Assembly (NCBI RefSeq): GCF_000716875.1
Contig: NZ_JNWQ01000021.1
Coordinates: forward strand, 22,504-86,503
Reading direction: 5' to 3'
Length of the DNA: 64,000 nucleotides
Source of the DNA: Streptomyces novaecaesareae
GTDB lineage: Bacteria; Actinomycetota; Actinomycetes; Streptomycetales; Streptomycetaceae
Below the pieces are notes generated by a model. It was not told the DNA's origin. It did no database searches and saw only the letters and a program-made list of their open reading frames with translations. The position numbers and the translations under genes were made by a program. Positions 7,771 through 14,999 of the stretch are shown piece by piece. Numbering within the stretch: position 1 is the first letter of the stretch; every line of letters starts with the position of its first letter.

Positions 7771-8829
7771 CTACGGGATGAAGAGCCACTCCGGGCCGTA
7801 GGTGGAGTGGGGGTCGGCGGGGAGCTTGATGGCGCTCAACTTCCGTGCCGCGACGCCCAGATCGCTCATGTCGCTCGTCGCGTCGAACAGCCGGTTCGGG
7901 GCGCCGCCCCAGGCGTCGTGGAGGGCCTTCAGCATGTCGCTGTAGCTGGTGTTGAAGTCATGCAGCGCGGAGGCGGTGTCCGGGTCGGGTGCGTTGGCGG
8001 GGTCGTTGGCCCAGCCGCCGGCGGGCACGCGGGCGACCGGTGAGGTCGGCGGGAGCGGGACGTCGGGGCCGGTGAACTCGAACCTGCCCGTCGCGGGGTT
8101 CTTCACCAGCTTCTTGCCGACGGCGATCTCCTTGAAGGCGTAGTAGTGGGCGAGTTCGTCCTGGGGGCCCGGGAAGGGGTTGTCCGGGGAGACCGTGGTG
8201 CCCTCGCCCTGGGTCTGGATGATGTTGATCGCCTTCAGGACGTCGTCGATGGTGTTCATCGCGACGATGTCGTTTCCGGCTCCGTGGCCGATCGACCCCA
8301 GCGGGAAGGTCACCTGGTTGTGCCCGGTCAGCAGGTGCGCGAAGTTCGGGAAGACATTGGCGATGCGCTGGTAGAAGGCGCCGATCGTGTTGCCGTCGGC
8401 GGCGAACGCGAGCGGGTTCTCGGGCTTCTCGATGCAGGAGAAGAGGGTGGCCGACTCGCGGGTCAGCCCGCTGAGGAACACCTCCAGCCCCGGGTTGACG
8501 CCACCCGGCAGCTCGCCCGGGTACTTGGGGACGGTGAGCGGGTCGGTGAGGACGACCGTGCCGCCGATGCTGGTGAGCATGTTGCAGACCAGGCCGAAGT
8601 GCGACATCTCGTCGAAGACGATCTCGCGGATGGTGTGGGCGACGGGCTCGTTCTTGTTCGGGTCGATGATCGACCAGAGGGCGGTGGCGTACGGCGGGAT
8701 GGTGGAGAGCTCCAGCATGATCGCCCGCTGGAGCGCGTCCTTGAGCTCCTGTTCGGTCCAGTCCTCCTCGGCGATGTTCATGAGCTGGACGATCGCGTCG
8801 CTCTCGTAGTCCAGGATTCCGGTCGTCAC
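7771..8829 (-). CDS. Ferritin-like protein of the iminophenylpyruvate dimer synthase (VioB/RebD C-terminal) family
   Basis: The 352-residue product has the helical signature of the ferritin-like Pfam family PF12902: an ALQRAIMLELSTIPPYATAL helix followed by REIVFDEMSHFGLVCNML. These supply Glu, and Glu-x2-His, metal ligands. In violacein and indolocarbazole pathways this fold, as part of VioB/RebD, couples amino-acid-derived imines. Here it stands alone: no flavin amino-acid oxidase, P450 or other pathway gene is near. It may act on another substrate or be a general metalloenzyme. The start is GTG 8829 with AAGGGG upstream. It runs divergently from a MerR-family regulator about 400 bp away, which may or may not control it. 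Confidence 0.75.
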   Translation of the reverse strand: MTTGILDYESDAIVQLMNIAEEDWTEQELKDALQRAIMLELSTIPPYATALWSIIDPNKNEPVAHTIREIVFDEMSHFGLVCNMLTSIGGTVVLTDPLTVPKYPGELPGGVNPGLEVFLSGLTRESATLFSCIEKPENPLAFAADGNTIGAFYQRIANVFPNFAHLLTGHNQVTFPLGSIGHGAGNDIVAMNTIDDVLKAINIIQTQGEGTTVSPDNPFPGPQDELAHYYAFKEIAVGKKLVKNPATGRFEFTGPDVPLPPTSPVARVPAGGWANDPANAPDPDTASALHDFNTSYSDMLKALHDAWGGAPNRLFDATSDMSDLGVAARKLSAIKLPADPHSTYGPEWLFIP

Positions 8830-9197
8830 GCTGGGCCCCTTTCGTTCGGCTGTGCGCCGGACCGTAGCGGGGGGCCTGTCGTATGTATGCGCGCGGTGCC
8901 GGTGTGGCCCGGGAGTTCATCCGGACGGGCGGCGTGTGGGCGGGGTGGCCGCCCCGCCCGGCGTAGGAGCCGGGCGGGGCGGGGGGTCAGCGCTGATGCA
9001 CCTCACCCGCAGCCGCCGCCGCACTGGCATACGTTCACACGAAGGGGCTGTATTTCCGCGTCCGCCTTGACAGTTGGGCCGCATCCCGTGAGAGCGGGGC
9101 GCAGGAAGTCGGCGGGGTCGACTTCCTGCGCCCCGGGCTCCTGCTCGGATGACCAGCACGGGCACGGTGGCGGGCACGTGCGAGCGATCGGGCTTGA
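8830..9197. other. Divergent intergenic region with two long hairpins
   Basis: Between the ferritin-like and MerR genes lie two perfect inverted repeats: 14-bp arms at 8949-8962/8969-8982 and 16-bp arms at 9096-9111/9119-9134. Terminator-like structures are not expected between divergent promoters, so a small RNA or peptide gene may be hidden here. On the minus strand a frame ending at 9003 reads a Cys-rich tail VNVCQCGGGCG but has no acceptable start codon. Confidence 0.45.
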
Positions 9198-9216
9198 GTC
9201 TCCCGTAGGGGGAGAC
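9198..9216. promoter_or_regulatory. MerR-type operator
   Basis: The dyad GTCTCCC-N5-GGGAGAC lies 15 bp before the MerR gene start. Dyads of this form within an elongated promoter spacer are typical of MerR-family autoregulation. Confidence 0.65.
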
Positions 9217-9230
9217 GAGAGAGTGCAGAC

Positions 9231-10169
9231 ATGGACGGCGACACGCTCCTCACGATCGGTGACCTGGCCCGGCGGACCGGGCTCACGGTCAAGACCATCC
9301 GGTTCTACTCCGACACCGGGATCGTGCCGCCGACGGACCGCAGCCCGGCCGGCTACCGGCTCTACGACATCGGCGCGCTCGCACGCCTGGACCTGGTGCG
9401 CACCTTGCGTGACCTGGGGCTCGACCTTGCCGTCATCCGGCAGGTTCTGGACCGGGAGGTCTCGGTGCCCGAGGTCGCCGCCGCACACGCCGACGCCTTG
9501 GAGGTGCAGATCCGCACCCTCAGACTGCGGCGTGCCGTCTTGCGCGCGGTGGCCAAGCGGGGCTCCACCCCCGAGGAAATGGACCTCATGCACAAGCTCG
9601 CCAAGCTCTCCGACGACGAACGCCGACGCGTGATCACCGACTTCATCGACGACGCCTTCGGCGGGCTCGACGCCAACGCCGACTTCGTGGACATGATGCG
9701 CGCGGCCATGCCCGAACTGCCGGACGACCCCGAACCCGAACAAGTCGACGCCTGGGTGGAACTCGCCGAGCTCACCCAGAACCCCGACTTCCGTGCGGCC
9801 GTGCGCCGCATGGCCGAGTACCAGGCAGCCGAACGCGCCCGCGGCGACGTCACCGGCCTGCACCACGACCTCACCGAGACCGTCCGCGACAGCGTCGGCC
9901 GCGCGCTCGACGCGGGAATCGCTCCGGCCTCGGCCGAGGCCGCACCCATTGTCGACGCCCTGACCGCCCGCTACGCGCAGACCTTCAGCCGCGCCGACAA
10001 CGCGGACCTGCGCCACTGGCTGCTGACACGCCTGGAGATCGCCGGCGACCCCCGCGCGGAACGCTACTGGCACCTGCTGGCCGTCATCAACGGATGGCCC
10101 GCCCCGCCCAGCCTGGCACCGGTGTTCATGTGGTTCACGCAAGCCCTGCGCGCCCACACCGGGCAGTAG
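9231..10169 (+). CDS. MerR family transcriptional regulator
   Basis: The first 75 residues form the MerR winged helix: LLTIGDLARRTGLTVKTIRF, then YSDTGIVPP and GYRLYDIGALARLDLVRTLR. A dimerisation helix follows (about 80-115). The remaining 200 residues are a helical effector region without the Cys cluster of metal-sensing members, so a small organic ligand is more likely than a metal. At 312 residues it is longer than minimal MerR proteins. A clear dyad operator precedes it, suggesting autoregulation; the divergent ferritin-like gene is a possible second target. A hairpin follows the stop. Confidence 0.85.
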   Translation: MDGDTLLTIGDLARRTGLTVKTIRFYSDTGIVPPTDRSPAGYRLYDIGALARLDLVRTLRDLGLDLAVIRQVLDREVSVPEVAAAHADALEVQIRTLRLRRAVLRAVAKRGSTPEEMDLMHKLAKLSDDERRRVITDFIDDAFGGLDANADFVDMMRAAMPELPDDPEPEQVDAWVELAELTQNPDFRAAVRRMAEYQAAERARGDVTGLHHDLTETVRDSVGRALDAGIAPASAEAAPIVDALTARYAQTFSRADNADLRHWLLTRLEIAGDPRAERYWHLLAVINGWPAPPSLAPVFMWFTQALRAHTGQ

Positions 10170-10192
10170 TTCTACGTCCGGCCGCCGGCCCA

Positions 10193-10223
10193 GCCCTCGC
10201 GGCTTCGATCAAGCCGCGAGGGC
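10193..10223 (+). terminator. Hairpin terminator after the MerR gene
   Basis: A perfect 13-bp stem (10193-10205 with 10211-10223) with a 5-base loop. Confidence 0.8.
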
Positions 10224-10242
10224 CACCGGGGGCGCGGCCTCC

Positions 10243-10312
10243 GACTGGCGAAGCCGTCGACTATGGGCGCGTCCTGTCCCAGCGCAGCACCGCCGTTCTC
10301 CCGTTTGGGTGA
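10243..10312 (+). pseudogene. 3' remnant of the small Cys-pair protein gene
   Basis: The plus strand reads TGEAVDYGRVLSQRSTAVLP then Phe-Gly-stop, matching the C-terminus of the intact gene at 12493-12699 except for one residue (Gly for Ser). The 5' two thirds, including both Cys pairs and the start, are missing; the sequence before 10243 is unrelated. It is a truncated duplicate that cannot encode the full protein. Confidence 0.8.
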
Positions 10313-10383
10313 CCGGCCCGGCGGGGCGATCGCACATCAGGAACGTCGAAGCGCCCCCGCCCGGTAGTTCGGGCGGGGGCGGG
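10243..10383. repeat. Direct duplication, copy 1 (of 10243-10383 / 12630-12770)
   Basis: About 141 bp match 12630-12770 with roughly nine differences (about 94% identity). The shared part covers the last codons of a small gene and the hairpin after it. In both copies the terminal hairpin is kept despite substitutions. The two copies bracket the XRE regulator region. Confidence 0.9.
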
Positions 10384-10408
10384 GGCCCGGGGGATGGGCG
10401 GCGCGGGG

Positions 10409-10555
10409 CTACTGCTTCGGCATCGGCTCGATCACCAAGCCGCGGACCGGCACGTCATCGACGGGCAAGCCGTACGCAGGGCCCGTCGGCGTCTCCTGCT
10501 GCTGCCGGTAGTACGCCACCAGCTCTGCGTATTGAGGATCGACCCACTCTTCCAT
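10409..10555 (-). CDS. Small protein of 48 residues
   Basis: This short frame has an excellent ribosome site (AGGAGGTG, 5 bases before ATG 10555) and good codon bias. The product begins MEEWVDPQYAELVAYYRQQQ and ends GLVIEPMPKQ. It is acidic, soluble and lacks Cys, a signal peptide or a membrane segment. I do not recognise the family. It lies downstream of an XRE regulator on the same strand, with another possible micro-ORF between, and both short products share a Pro-Met-Pro-Lys motif near the C-terminus. Confidence 0.55.
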   Translation of the reverse strand: MEEWVDPQYAELVAYYRQQQETPTGPAYGLPVDDVPVRGLVIEPMPKQ

Positions 10556-10594
10556 CAGAGCACCTCCTGTCGTGTGCTCCGCAGAGTACGTCGC

Positions 10595-10696
10595 TTACGC
10601 TGCCTTCGGTTTGTGGCACGGGTGTTCGGGCTTCGGCATGGGCTTGATGGGCCCGTCCTTGGCCGGGGCGTGCTGGCAGCCTGCGGTGACCGTCAC
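10595..10696 (-). CDS. Possible 33-residue peptide
   Basis: From GTG 10696 the frame reads VTVTAGCQHAPAKDGPIKPM and ends in a Lys/Pro/His-rich tail with one further Cys. Third positions favour G/C. There is no convincing ribosome site and the frame stays open upstream without a start, so the gene is uncertain. The PMPK motif is shared with the 48-residue product just downstream. Confidence 0.3.
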   Translation of the reverse strand: MTVTAGCQHAPAKDGPIKPMPKPEHPCHKPKAA

Positions 10697-10798
10697 CAGG
10701 CTGTCGTCGTCGGGGGCGGGGCGGGAGCTTGAGGGAGGTAGGGGTGTGGCGCTACTACTTCAGGCGGAGCCGCCGATGCCGGACATCGCAGAGCCCGC

Positions 10799-12079
10799 TT
10801 ATGACACGCCTGTGCGGCTGGCGAACTCGCGCACACCGACTACCGTCACTGGCGCGTAGAGCAGATCGGCAGTCAGCGCTCGTAGAGCCGGCCGACGAAC
10901 TTCCTCCGGGGCCACCTGCTCAGTGAACCGCAGCGAGGCCAACGTACGCCGGTGATCCCCGAGGTGGTGCCACATGCGGGCGCAGTCCGTGCCGTACCTG
11001 GCCTGACGTTCAGCCGTGGGCAGTCGGCTCGGGACGATTCGGGCCGCGTACTGGACGCCCTCGTCGGGTGTACCCAGCGCCGTGTGCACCCCGATCCAGT
11101 ACAAGTCCGTTTGTGCTGCGGTGGCGTCGACCGTGAACAGCTGCCCGCTGGACTGCGGCCTGGTTCTGGCGAGGCGGGCGACGGAGTCCGCCGCGCCAGC
11201 CATGAGGTCGAGGGCATCGCCGCGTTGCTGGCTGCACGCGGCCGTGTACGCGGCCGTCATCAGGAGCGTCGCCCCCACGGCGCAAGACACGCTGTCCCCA
11301 TTCTGCGCGAGCGAGTCGGCGGTGCGTCGCAGGAGCTCGACGCCGGCGGCCGGTCGCCCGGCGCGTCGCATGGTGATCGCCAGCACCCGCGCCGCCTCGC
11401 CCTCGACAACTGCGTCGCCGCTTGCGCGGGCTGCCGACAGGGCGCGGTCTGCAGCCGGCCAGGCGACATCCGAGTGCTGTTTCAGTGCCAGCTCCGTCGC
11501 CAGGACCCACGCTCTGGCGACACAAGCGTGAGCTTCCTCCCGAGACTGGCCGGTGAGGACGTCGCGCGTCGCTTGTGCTGCACCCAGCAGACCGGGCAGG
11601 GCTTCGCCAAGGTCTTGGTACCGGGCCGCGGTGAACTGCGTGCGGGCCTCGGTGAGGACGATCTGAAGTTGCCGTAGTGAGGTGGCTGCACCAGCCTCGG
11701 GGTCGTACAAGGCCCCGACAATCTGGGCCGCCGTGTCCGGCTGAGCGGCAGTGGAAGCCGACGGCGGAAGCACCGAGGCTCCGGCCGCCGCCATGCCTGC
11801 CAGGAGCAGCTGCCTACGGCGCATCGCGTCCTCCTGATCCAGGGTCACATCTGGCGCCAGGGTAGCCGTTCGGCCGACTCCGACGGCACCAAGGGGAAGG
11901 CCGAGAGCGCGAGCCATCAGTAAGAGCGACTGCTCTCCAGGGCGGAGCGTCCCGGCTTCGACCCGACTGATCGCGGACGCCGAGTAGCCGCAGGTGCGGC
12001 CCAGTTGGGCCTGAGTCATCCGCTGGGCGCATCGGGCCGCCCTGATGATCGTCCCGAGGTCGCGTGGATTCATCGACAC
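10799..12079 (-). CDS. XRE family transcriptional regulator with long helical C-terminal region
   Basis: A helix-turn-helix of the Cro/C1 (XRE) type occupies about residues 5-65, with the recognition segment MTQAQLGRTCGYSASAISRV. A stretch around residue 87, RRRQLLLAGMAAAGASVLPP, looks like a twin-arginine-type hydrophobic segment. It is often seen inside this actinobacterial regulator class and is probably structural rather than a signal. The rest is Ala-rich and helical with TPR-like periodicity. GTG 12079 is chosen because AAGGG precedes it by 7 bases. Two candidate micro-ORFs follow on the same strand, and two small Cys-pair genes start divergently. The target is unknown. Confidence 0.8.
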   Translation of the reverse strand: MSMNPRDLGTIIRAARCAQRMTQAQLGRTCGYSASAISRVEAGTLRPGEQSLLLMARALGLPLGAVGVGRTATLAPDVTLDQEDAMRRRQLLLAGMAAAGASVLPPSASTAAQPDTAAQIVGALYDPEAGAATSLRQLQIVLTEARTQFTAARYQDLGEALPGLLGAAQATRDVLTGQSREEAHACVARAWVLATELALKQHSDVAWPAADRALSAARASGDAVVEGEAARVLAITMRRAGRPAAGVELLRRTADSLAQNGDSVSCAVGATLLMTAAYTAACSQQRGDALDLMAGAADSVARLARTRPQSSGQLFTVDATAAQTDLYWIGVHTALGTPDEGVQYAARIVPSRLPTAERQARYGTDCARMWHHLGDHRRTLASLRFTEQVAPEEVRRPALRALTADLLYAPVTVVGVREFASRTGVS

Positions 12080-12281
12080 AGTGCTGCCCTTCGACTACAC
12101 GGAGTGGCCAACGTACTGGTCGAGTAGCGAGCGCAGGCAGGGCGCGCACGGGGTATGCAGGGCACGCACAGGGCGTGCGGGGGTGCCTCATGGGCTTCCA
12201 CGCTCAGGGCTGGACGGGGTTGTCTGATGGAGCCCCGGCCGGGCGCATCCCAGTACCGATCCTCACTCGGAGGAGTGCGCC

Positions 12282-12470
12282 ATGAGTGCGACCCTGCTCG
12301 ATCAGCCCGCCATCACGATCCACCACCACACCAGCCCGTCGCCCGGTAGCCTGCGGGACAGCGACCGGGACGCCGCGGCCGGTGTGTGCCCGGTCTGCGG
12401 GTCGAGCGCCACGTACCAGACGATGGACGGCCGTTGGGGCTGCACCTCGTGCGGCTCCACCTGGGCCTGA
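12282..12470 (+). CDS. Small zinc-ribbon protein (62 residues)
   Basis: The C-terminal half contains CPVCGSS and, 15 residues later, CTSCGSTW, a standard four-Cys zinc ribbon. The N-terminal half is His/Ser/Pro-rich with IHHHTS and looks disordered. The ribosome site GGAGG stands 8 bases before ATG 12282. It runs divergently from the XRE regulator and 22 bp ahead of another small Cys-pair gene, so the two form an operon. The family is unrecognised; zinc ribbons of this size may bind nucleic acid or protein. Confidence 0.7.
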   Translation: MSATLLDQPAITIHHHTSPSPGSLRDSDRDAAAGVCPVCGSSATYQTMDGRWGCTSCGSTWA

Positions 12471-12492
12471 GACAGCGAGGAGAGCCGACAGC

Positions 12493-12699
12493 ATGCCGAT
12501 CTGCGCGGAGTGCCGCACTGCTGAGGCGGTCATCGAGGACCTGGACGTGCACCCGCCCCGACCGTGGTGCGTGGGCTGCGCGACCGCCCTGGTCAGAGCA
12601 GGTGACCCGGTGCTCAACTACCGTGCTCTGACTGGCGAAGCCGTCGACTACTCGCGCGTCTTGTCCCAGCGCAGCACCGCCGTTCTCCCCTTCGGGTGA
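12493..12699 (+). CDS. Small two-CxxC protein (68 residues)
   Basis: The product has an N-terminal CAEC pair and a CVGC pair about 23 residues later, likely binding one zinc, followed by a conserved-looking tail GEAVDYSRVLSQRSTAVLPF. The start ATG 12493 follows GAGGAG. A truncated copy of the 3' third with its hairpin is found 2.4 kb upstream (10243-10383), evidence of past duplication. Function is unknown; it forms a pair with the zinc-ribbon gene immediately before it. Confidence 0.7.
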   Translation: MPICAECRTAEAVIEDLDVHPPRPWCVGCATALVRAGDPVLNYRALTGEAVDYSRVLSQRSTAVLPFG

Positions 12700-12770
12700 C
12701 CGGCCCGGCGGGGCGATCGCACATCAGGAACGTCGAACCGCCCCCGCCCGGTAGCCCGGGCGGGGGCGGG
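12630..12770. repeat. Direct duplication, copy 2
   Basis: This is the intact-gene copy of the 141-bp repeat described at 10243-10383, including the terminator hairpin. Confidence 0.9.
12738..12769 (+). terminator. Hairpin terminator after the small Cys-pair genes
   Basis: A perfect 14-bp G/C stem (12738-12751 with 12756-12769), 38 bp after the stop. The duplicated copy at 10353-10380 keeps an 11-bp stem. Confidence 0.8.
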
Positions 12771-12906
12771 CACCTTTGGGCACGTGGCAGCCCGGTCGTG
12801 GTCGGTGATGCGTTCGGGGCTGTGGGAGACACGGCGGACCAGAGTGCCGGGTCCTGCTCGCGCCTCGATGATGGGCAGAGTCTCGCTGTGCACTTCCTGC
12901 GTGGTG

Positions 12907-13431
12907 TCAGGGGCGGACAGGCGGTGGGATGCGGACCACGAGCTCCTGGGCGGCCTGCGTCAGGTCTGCGGTGATCTCGTGCGGGGACCACTGCTGCCCG
13001 CCGCGCTCCCAGGGCCCCACCATCGCGTCGATGAGGGGGGCCAACTCCTCACACCGCCCGTACGCCTCCGCGACCTCGAAGAGGATCAGCGAGGCGCCCT
13101 CGAACGGGTCGAGCCACCCGCCGACGATCTCGGTGGCCCACCAGCGGGCGAGCGCCAGCCGGCCCTCCCAATAGCCTTCGGGCGGGTGGAAGCCGAAACC
13201 GAGCTCCTCCATCACCTGGTCGAACAGCTCCGGGGCCTGCTCGTGTTCGAGGCGGCTCAAGGCGGCGAGGTGCAGGAGCGACGGTGAGTAGACGCCGGCG
13301 GTCAGGGCGCGCAATGCGGCTTCGATCAGGAGCTCCGGGTCGGCATGCCGGCCGTCGACCCAGGAGTGGGCGATCTCCCGCAGTTCCCGTACGGCCTCGG
13401 TTGCTGGTTCGGGGGCTTCGCTCGTCGACAT
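12907..13431 (-). CDS. Conserved hypothetical protein, 174 residues
   Basis: A soluble acidic protein, largely helical, with LEHEQAPELFDQVMEELGFG and Trp-rich WEGRLALARWWATEIVGGWL in the middle. Codon bias is strong, supporting a real gene. I do not recognise a family or catalytic motif. No signal peptide or membrane segment is seen. The start ATG 13431 has no clear ribosome site, so the true start could be slightly different. It lies 60 bp downstream of the DUF6879 gene on the same strand and may be co-transcribed with it. Confidence 0.6.
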   Translation of the reverse strand: MSTSEAPEPATEAVRELREIAHSWVDGRHADPELLIEAALRALTAGVYSPSLLHLAALSRLEHEQAPELFDQVMEELGFGFHPPEGYWEGRLALARWWATEIVGGWLDPFEGASLILFEVAEAYGRCEELAPLIDAMVGPWERGGQQWSPHEITADLTQAAQELVVRIPPPVRP

Positions 13432-13491
13432 GGGCGCATGCTGCCACGTGCCGCGGGCAGTCGGAAACGGATTCGATGCCGATCCCGCCGT

Positions 13492-14013
13492 TCACGTGCT
13501 GCCGTACCGCTCCCACCAGTCCGTGAAGGGCTCGGCATGGTGCAGGGCCGTGTCTCGGTGGTGGATGAACTGCTCTATTTCGGGTTGTTGGTGTGCCCCG
13601 AGGAACGCTCCGGTGTCGTCGTAGGTCATCGAAACGGCTGTCGACTCGTCGAACATCCAGAAGTCGGGGATCTCTTCGAGAGGGTTCGGCTTCTCCGTGA
13701 TGTCGAGGATGAAGAACTCTTCGCCAGCGGTGGTGTTCGTCCGGTACCCCCAGCCCAACTCGAACCGGAGGTACGGGGTGAGGGGGCGGGCGAGGATGTG
13801 GACTCGGTAGATCCGGTGGCCGGCGGCGGTGTGCCGCTGGACCCTCGCCCGCCAGGCGGCGTTGTGGTGGGCGGGCTTGGGCTCCCCGGCCAGGAATGCC
13901 CGGTAGGCATCGACGGTGGCGGAGGCGCCGTAGTCGTCCAGCGTCTCCAGGCGGAAGGCGTCCTGCTGGAAGCCGTCGAAGAGGGTGCCGAAGGCCTCGC
14001 GGGAGATGGTCAC
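13492..14013 (-). CDS. DUF6879 family protein
   Basis: Length (173 residues) and pattern agree with DUF6879: an N-terminal FQQDAFRLETLDDYG, a central VQRHTAAGHRIYRVHILARP, then TPYLRFELGWGYRTNTTAGE and the late FWMFDESTAVSMTYDDTGAF. In Streptomyces these proteins usually neighbour Scr1-type XRE regulators, DUF397 proteins and anti-sigma-like ATPases, as here. Their biochemical role is not established. GTG 14013 is preceded by GAGGA at 6 bases. Confidence 0.75.
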   Translation of the reverse strand: MTISREAFGTLFDGFQQDAFRLETLDDYGASATVDAYRAFLAGEPKPAHHNAAWRARVQRHTAAGHRIYRVHILARPLTPYLRFELGWGYRTNTTAGEEFFILDITEKPNPLEEIPDFWMFDESTAVSMTYDDTGAFLGAHQQPEIEQFIHHRDTALHHAEPFTDWWERYGST

Positions 14014-14032
14014 GGGAAATCCTCAGCAGGCC

Positions 14033-14064
14033 GCCCCTGCCCGGCGTGAATGCCGGGCAGGGGC
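14033..14064 (-). terminator. Hairpin terminator after the 90-residue gene
   Basis: A perfect 13-bp stem (14033-14045 with 14052-14064) lies between the stop at 14073 and the DUF6879 gene, separating the ATPase operon from the next minus-strand gene. Confidence 0.75.
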
Positions 14065-14072
14065 AGGGGAGT

Positions 14073-14345
14073 TCAGGGGTGGCCGGTGGTGATGGTGATC
14101 GGGTGGGCGGTCCAGTCGGTCATGTCGCCGACGTAGAGGGTGAAGCTCCAGCTGTCGCCCTGGGAGAGGCAGCGGGCGACGCCCTCGCCGCCGCCCGGGC
14201 CGATGCAGATCCGGATGAAGTCCCGGTGGGCCTCGCGGACGGGGAGGTCGCGGACGCGCTCCCAGAGGACGGGCAAGGCGTGGTCGAGGCTCGGGAAGAG
14301 CGTCGGCTCCATGATGCCGGTGATCTCGGCCTGGACGATGCTCAC
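14073..14345 (-). CDS. Hypothetical protein (90 residues) coupled to the ATP-binding protein
   Basis: The GTG start at 14345 overlaps the stop of the upstream ATPase gene by GTGA, implying translational coupling. The product starts VSIVQAEITGIMEPTLF and has a Trp-containing C-terminal half (SWSFTLYVGDMTDWTAH). It is soluble, with no motif I recognise. The coupling suggests a partner or modulator of the ATPase. Confidence 0.6.
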   Translation of the reverse strand: MSIVQAEITGIMEPTLFPSLDHALPVLWERVRDLPVREAHRDFIRICIGPGGGEGVARCLSQGDSWSFTLYVGDMTDWTAHPITITTGHP

Positions 14346-14773
14346 GCGGCGGCCGCCTCGGGGGAGACGTGGCACCAGACGAGCTTGCCGATGCCGCCGG
14401 CGCGCGGGTCGCACCCCCAGCTGTGGGCCAACTCGTGGACGAGGAGCAGGCCTCGGCCGGTCTCGGCGGAGGTGGGGGCGTCACGCAGGGTGGGCTTCTC
14501 GCTGTCGGCGTCGTGCACCTCGATACGGAGGGTGGCGTCCGGGGAGAGCTGGAAGCGGACGAAGATCAGGCGGTCACGCGGGGTCCGGGCGTGCTGGATC
14601 GCGTTGGTGACCAGCTCGCTGACCAGCAACTCGCCGGTCGGGAGGAGGAGTTTGCCGGTGGGGTGGGGGAGGAGGAAGTCGCGGAGCTCCCGGCGGGCGG
14701 CTCGGGGGGACTTGTGGTGCCGGGGCAGCCAGCAGGTCTGCTCGCTGGGGGAGGGGGAGACGGTTTCAGGCAT
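14342..14773 (-). CDS. ATP-binding protein of the RsbW/SpoIIAB (HATPase) type
   Basis: The GHKL ATPase motifs are present in order: N box ELLVSELVTNAIQHA, a G1-like VHDADSEKP and a G2-like GRGLLLVHELAHSWG. Proteins of this size (143 residues) and type in Streptomyces are anti-sigma-factor-like serine kinases or their relatives. No sigma factor or antagonist lies nearby, so the partner is unknown. ATG 14773 is chosen because AGAGGTGA precedes it. The region near the Scr1-type regulator and DUF397 protein is a typical setting for this family. Confidence 0.8.
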   Translation of the reverse strand: MPETVSPSPSEQTCWLPRHHKSPRAARRELRDFLLPHPTGKLLLPTGELLVSELVTNAIQHARTPRDRLIFVRFQLSPDATLRIEVHDADSEKPTLRDAPTSAETGRGLLLVHELAHSWGCDPRAGGIGKLVWCHVSPEAAAA

Positions 14774-14999
14774 GGCGGGATCACCTCTGGGATGTGCAGG
14801 TGAGAGCGGCTGAAGAGGGCATGAGGATGCCCGGTGAAAGCCCGCCATGATCACTTTGTGTCGAGTGGCGGACTACGTTGAGTAGCATGCCTCTCGCGCC
14901 TTCTGGAGTGCAAGTCTCGACTTTGGAAATGATCAAAGATTGTTGTCGTGGGCGGAGGGCGGCAGACTGGCAACGCACATATCGCTGGGAGGTCAACGC

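Noticed and set aside
9003..10157. Minus-strand frame of 384 codons ending in the Cys-rich tail
   Set aside because: Its body is antisense to the MerR gene. Only the tail is of interest and has no start codon of its own, so it is not listed as a gene.
12648..12893. Minus-strand frame of 81 codons
   Set aside because: The first 40 codons look coding, but it runs through the terminator hairpin and antisense into the small Cys-pair gene; no ribosome site.
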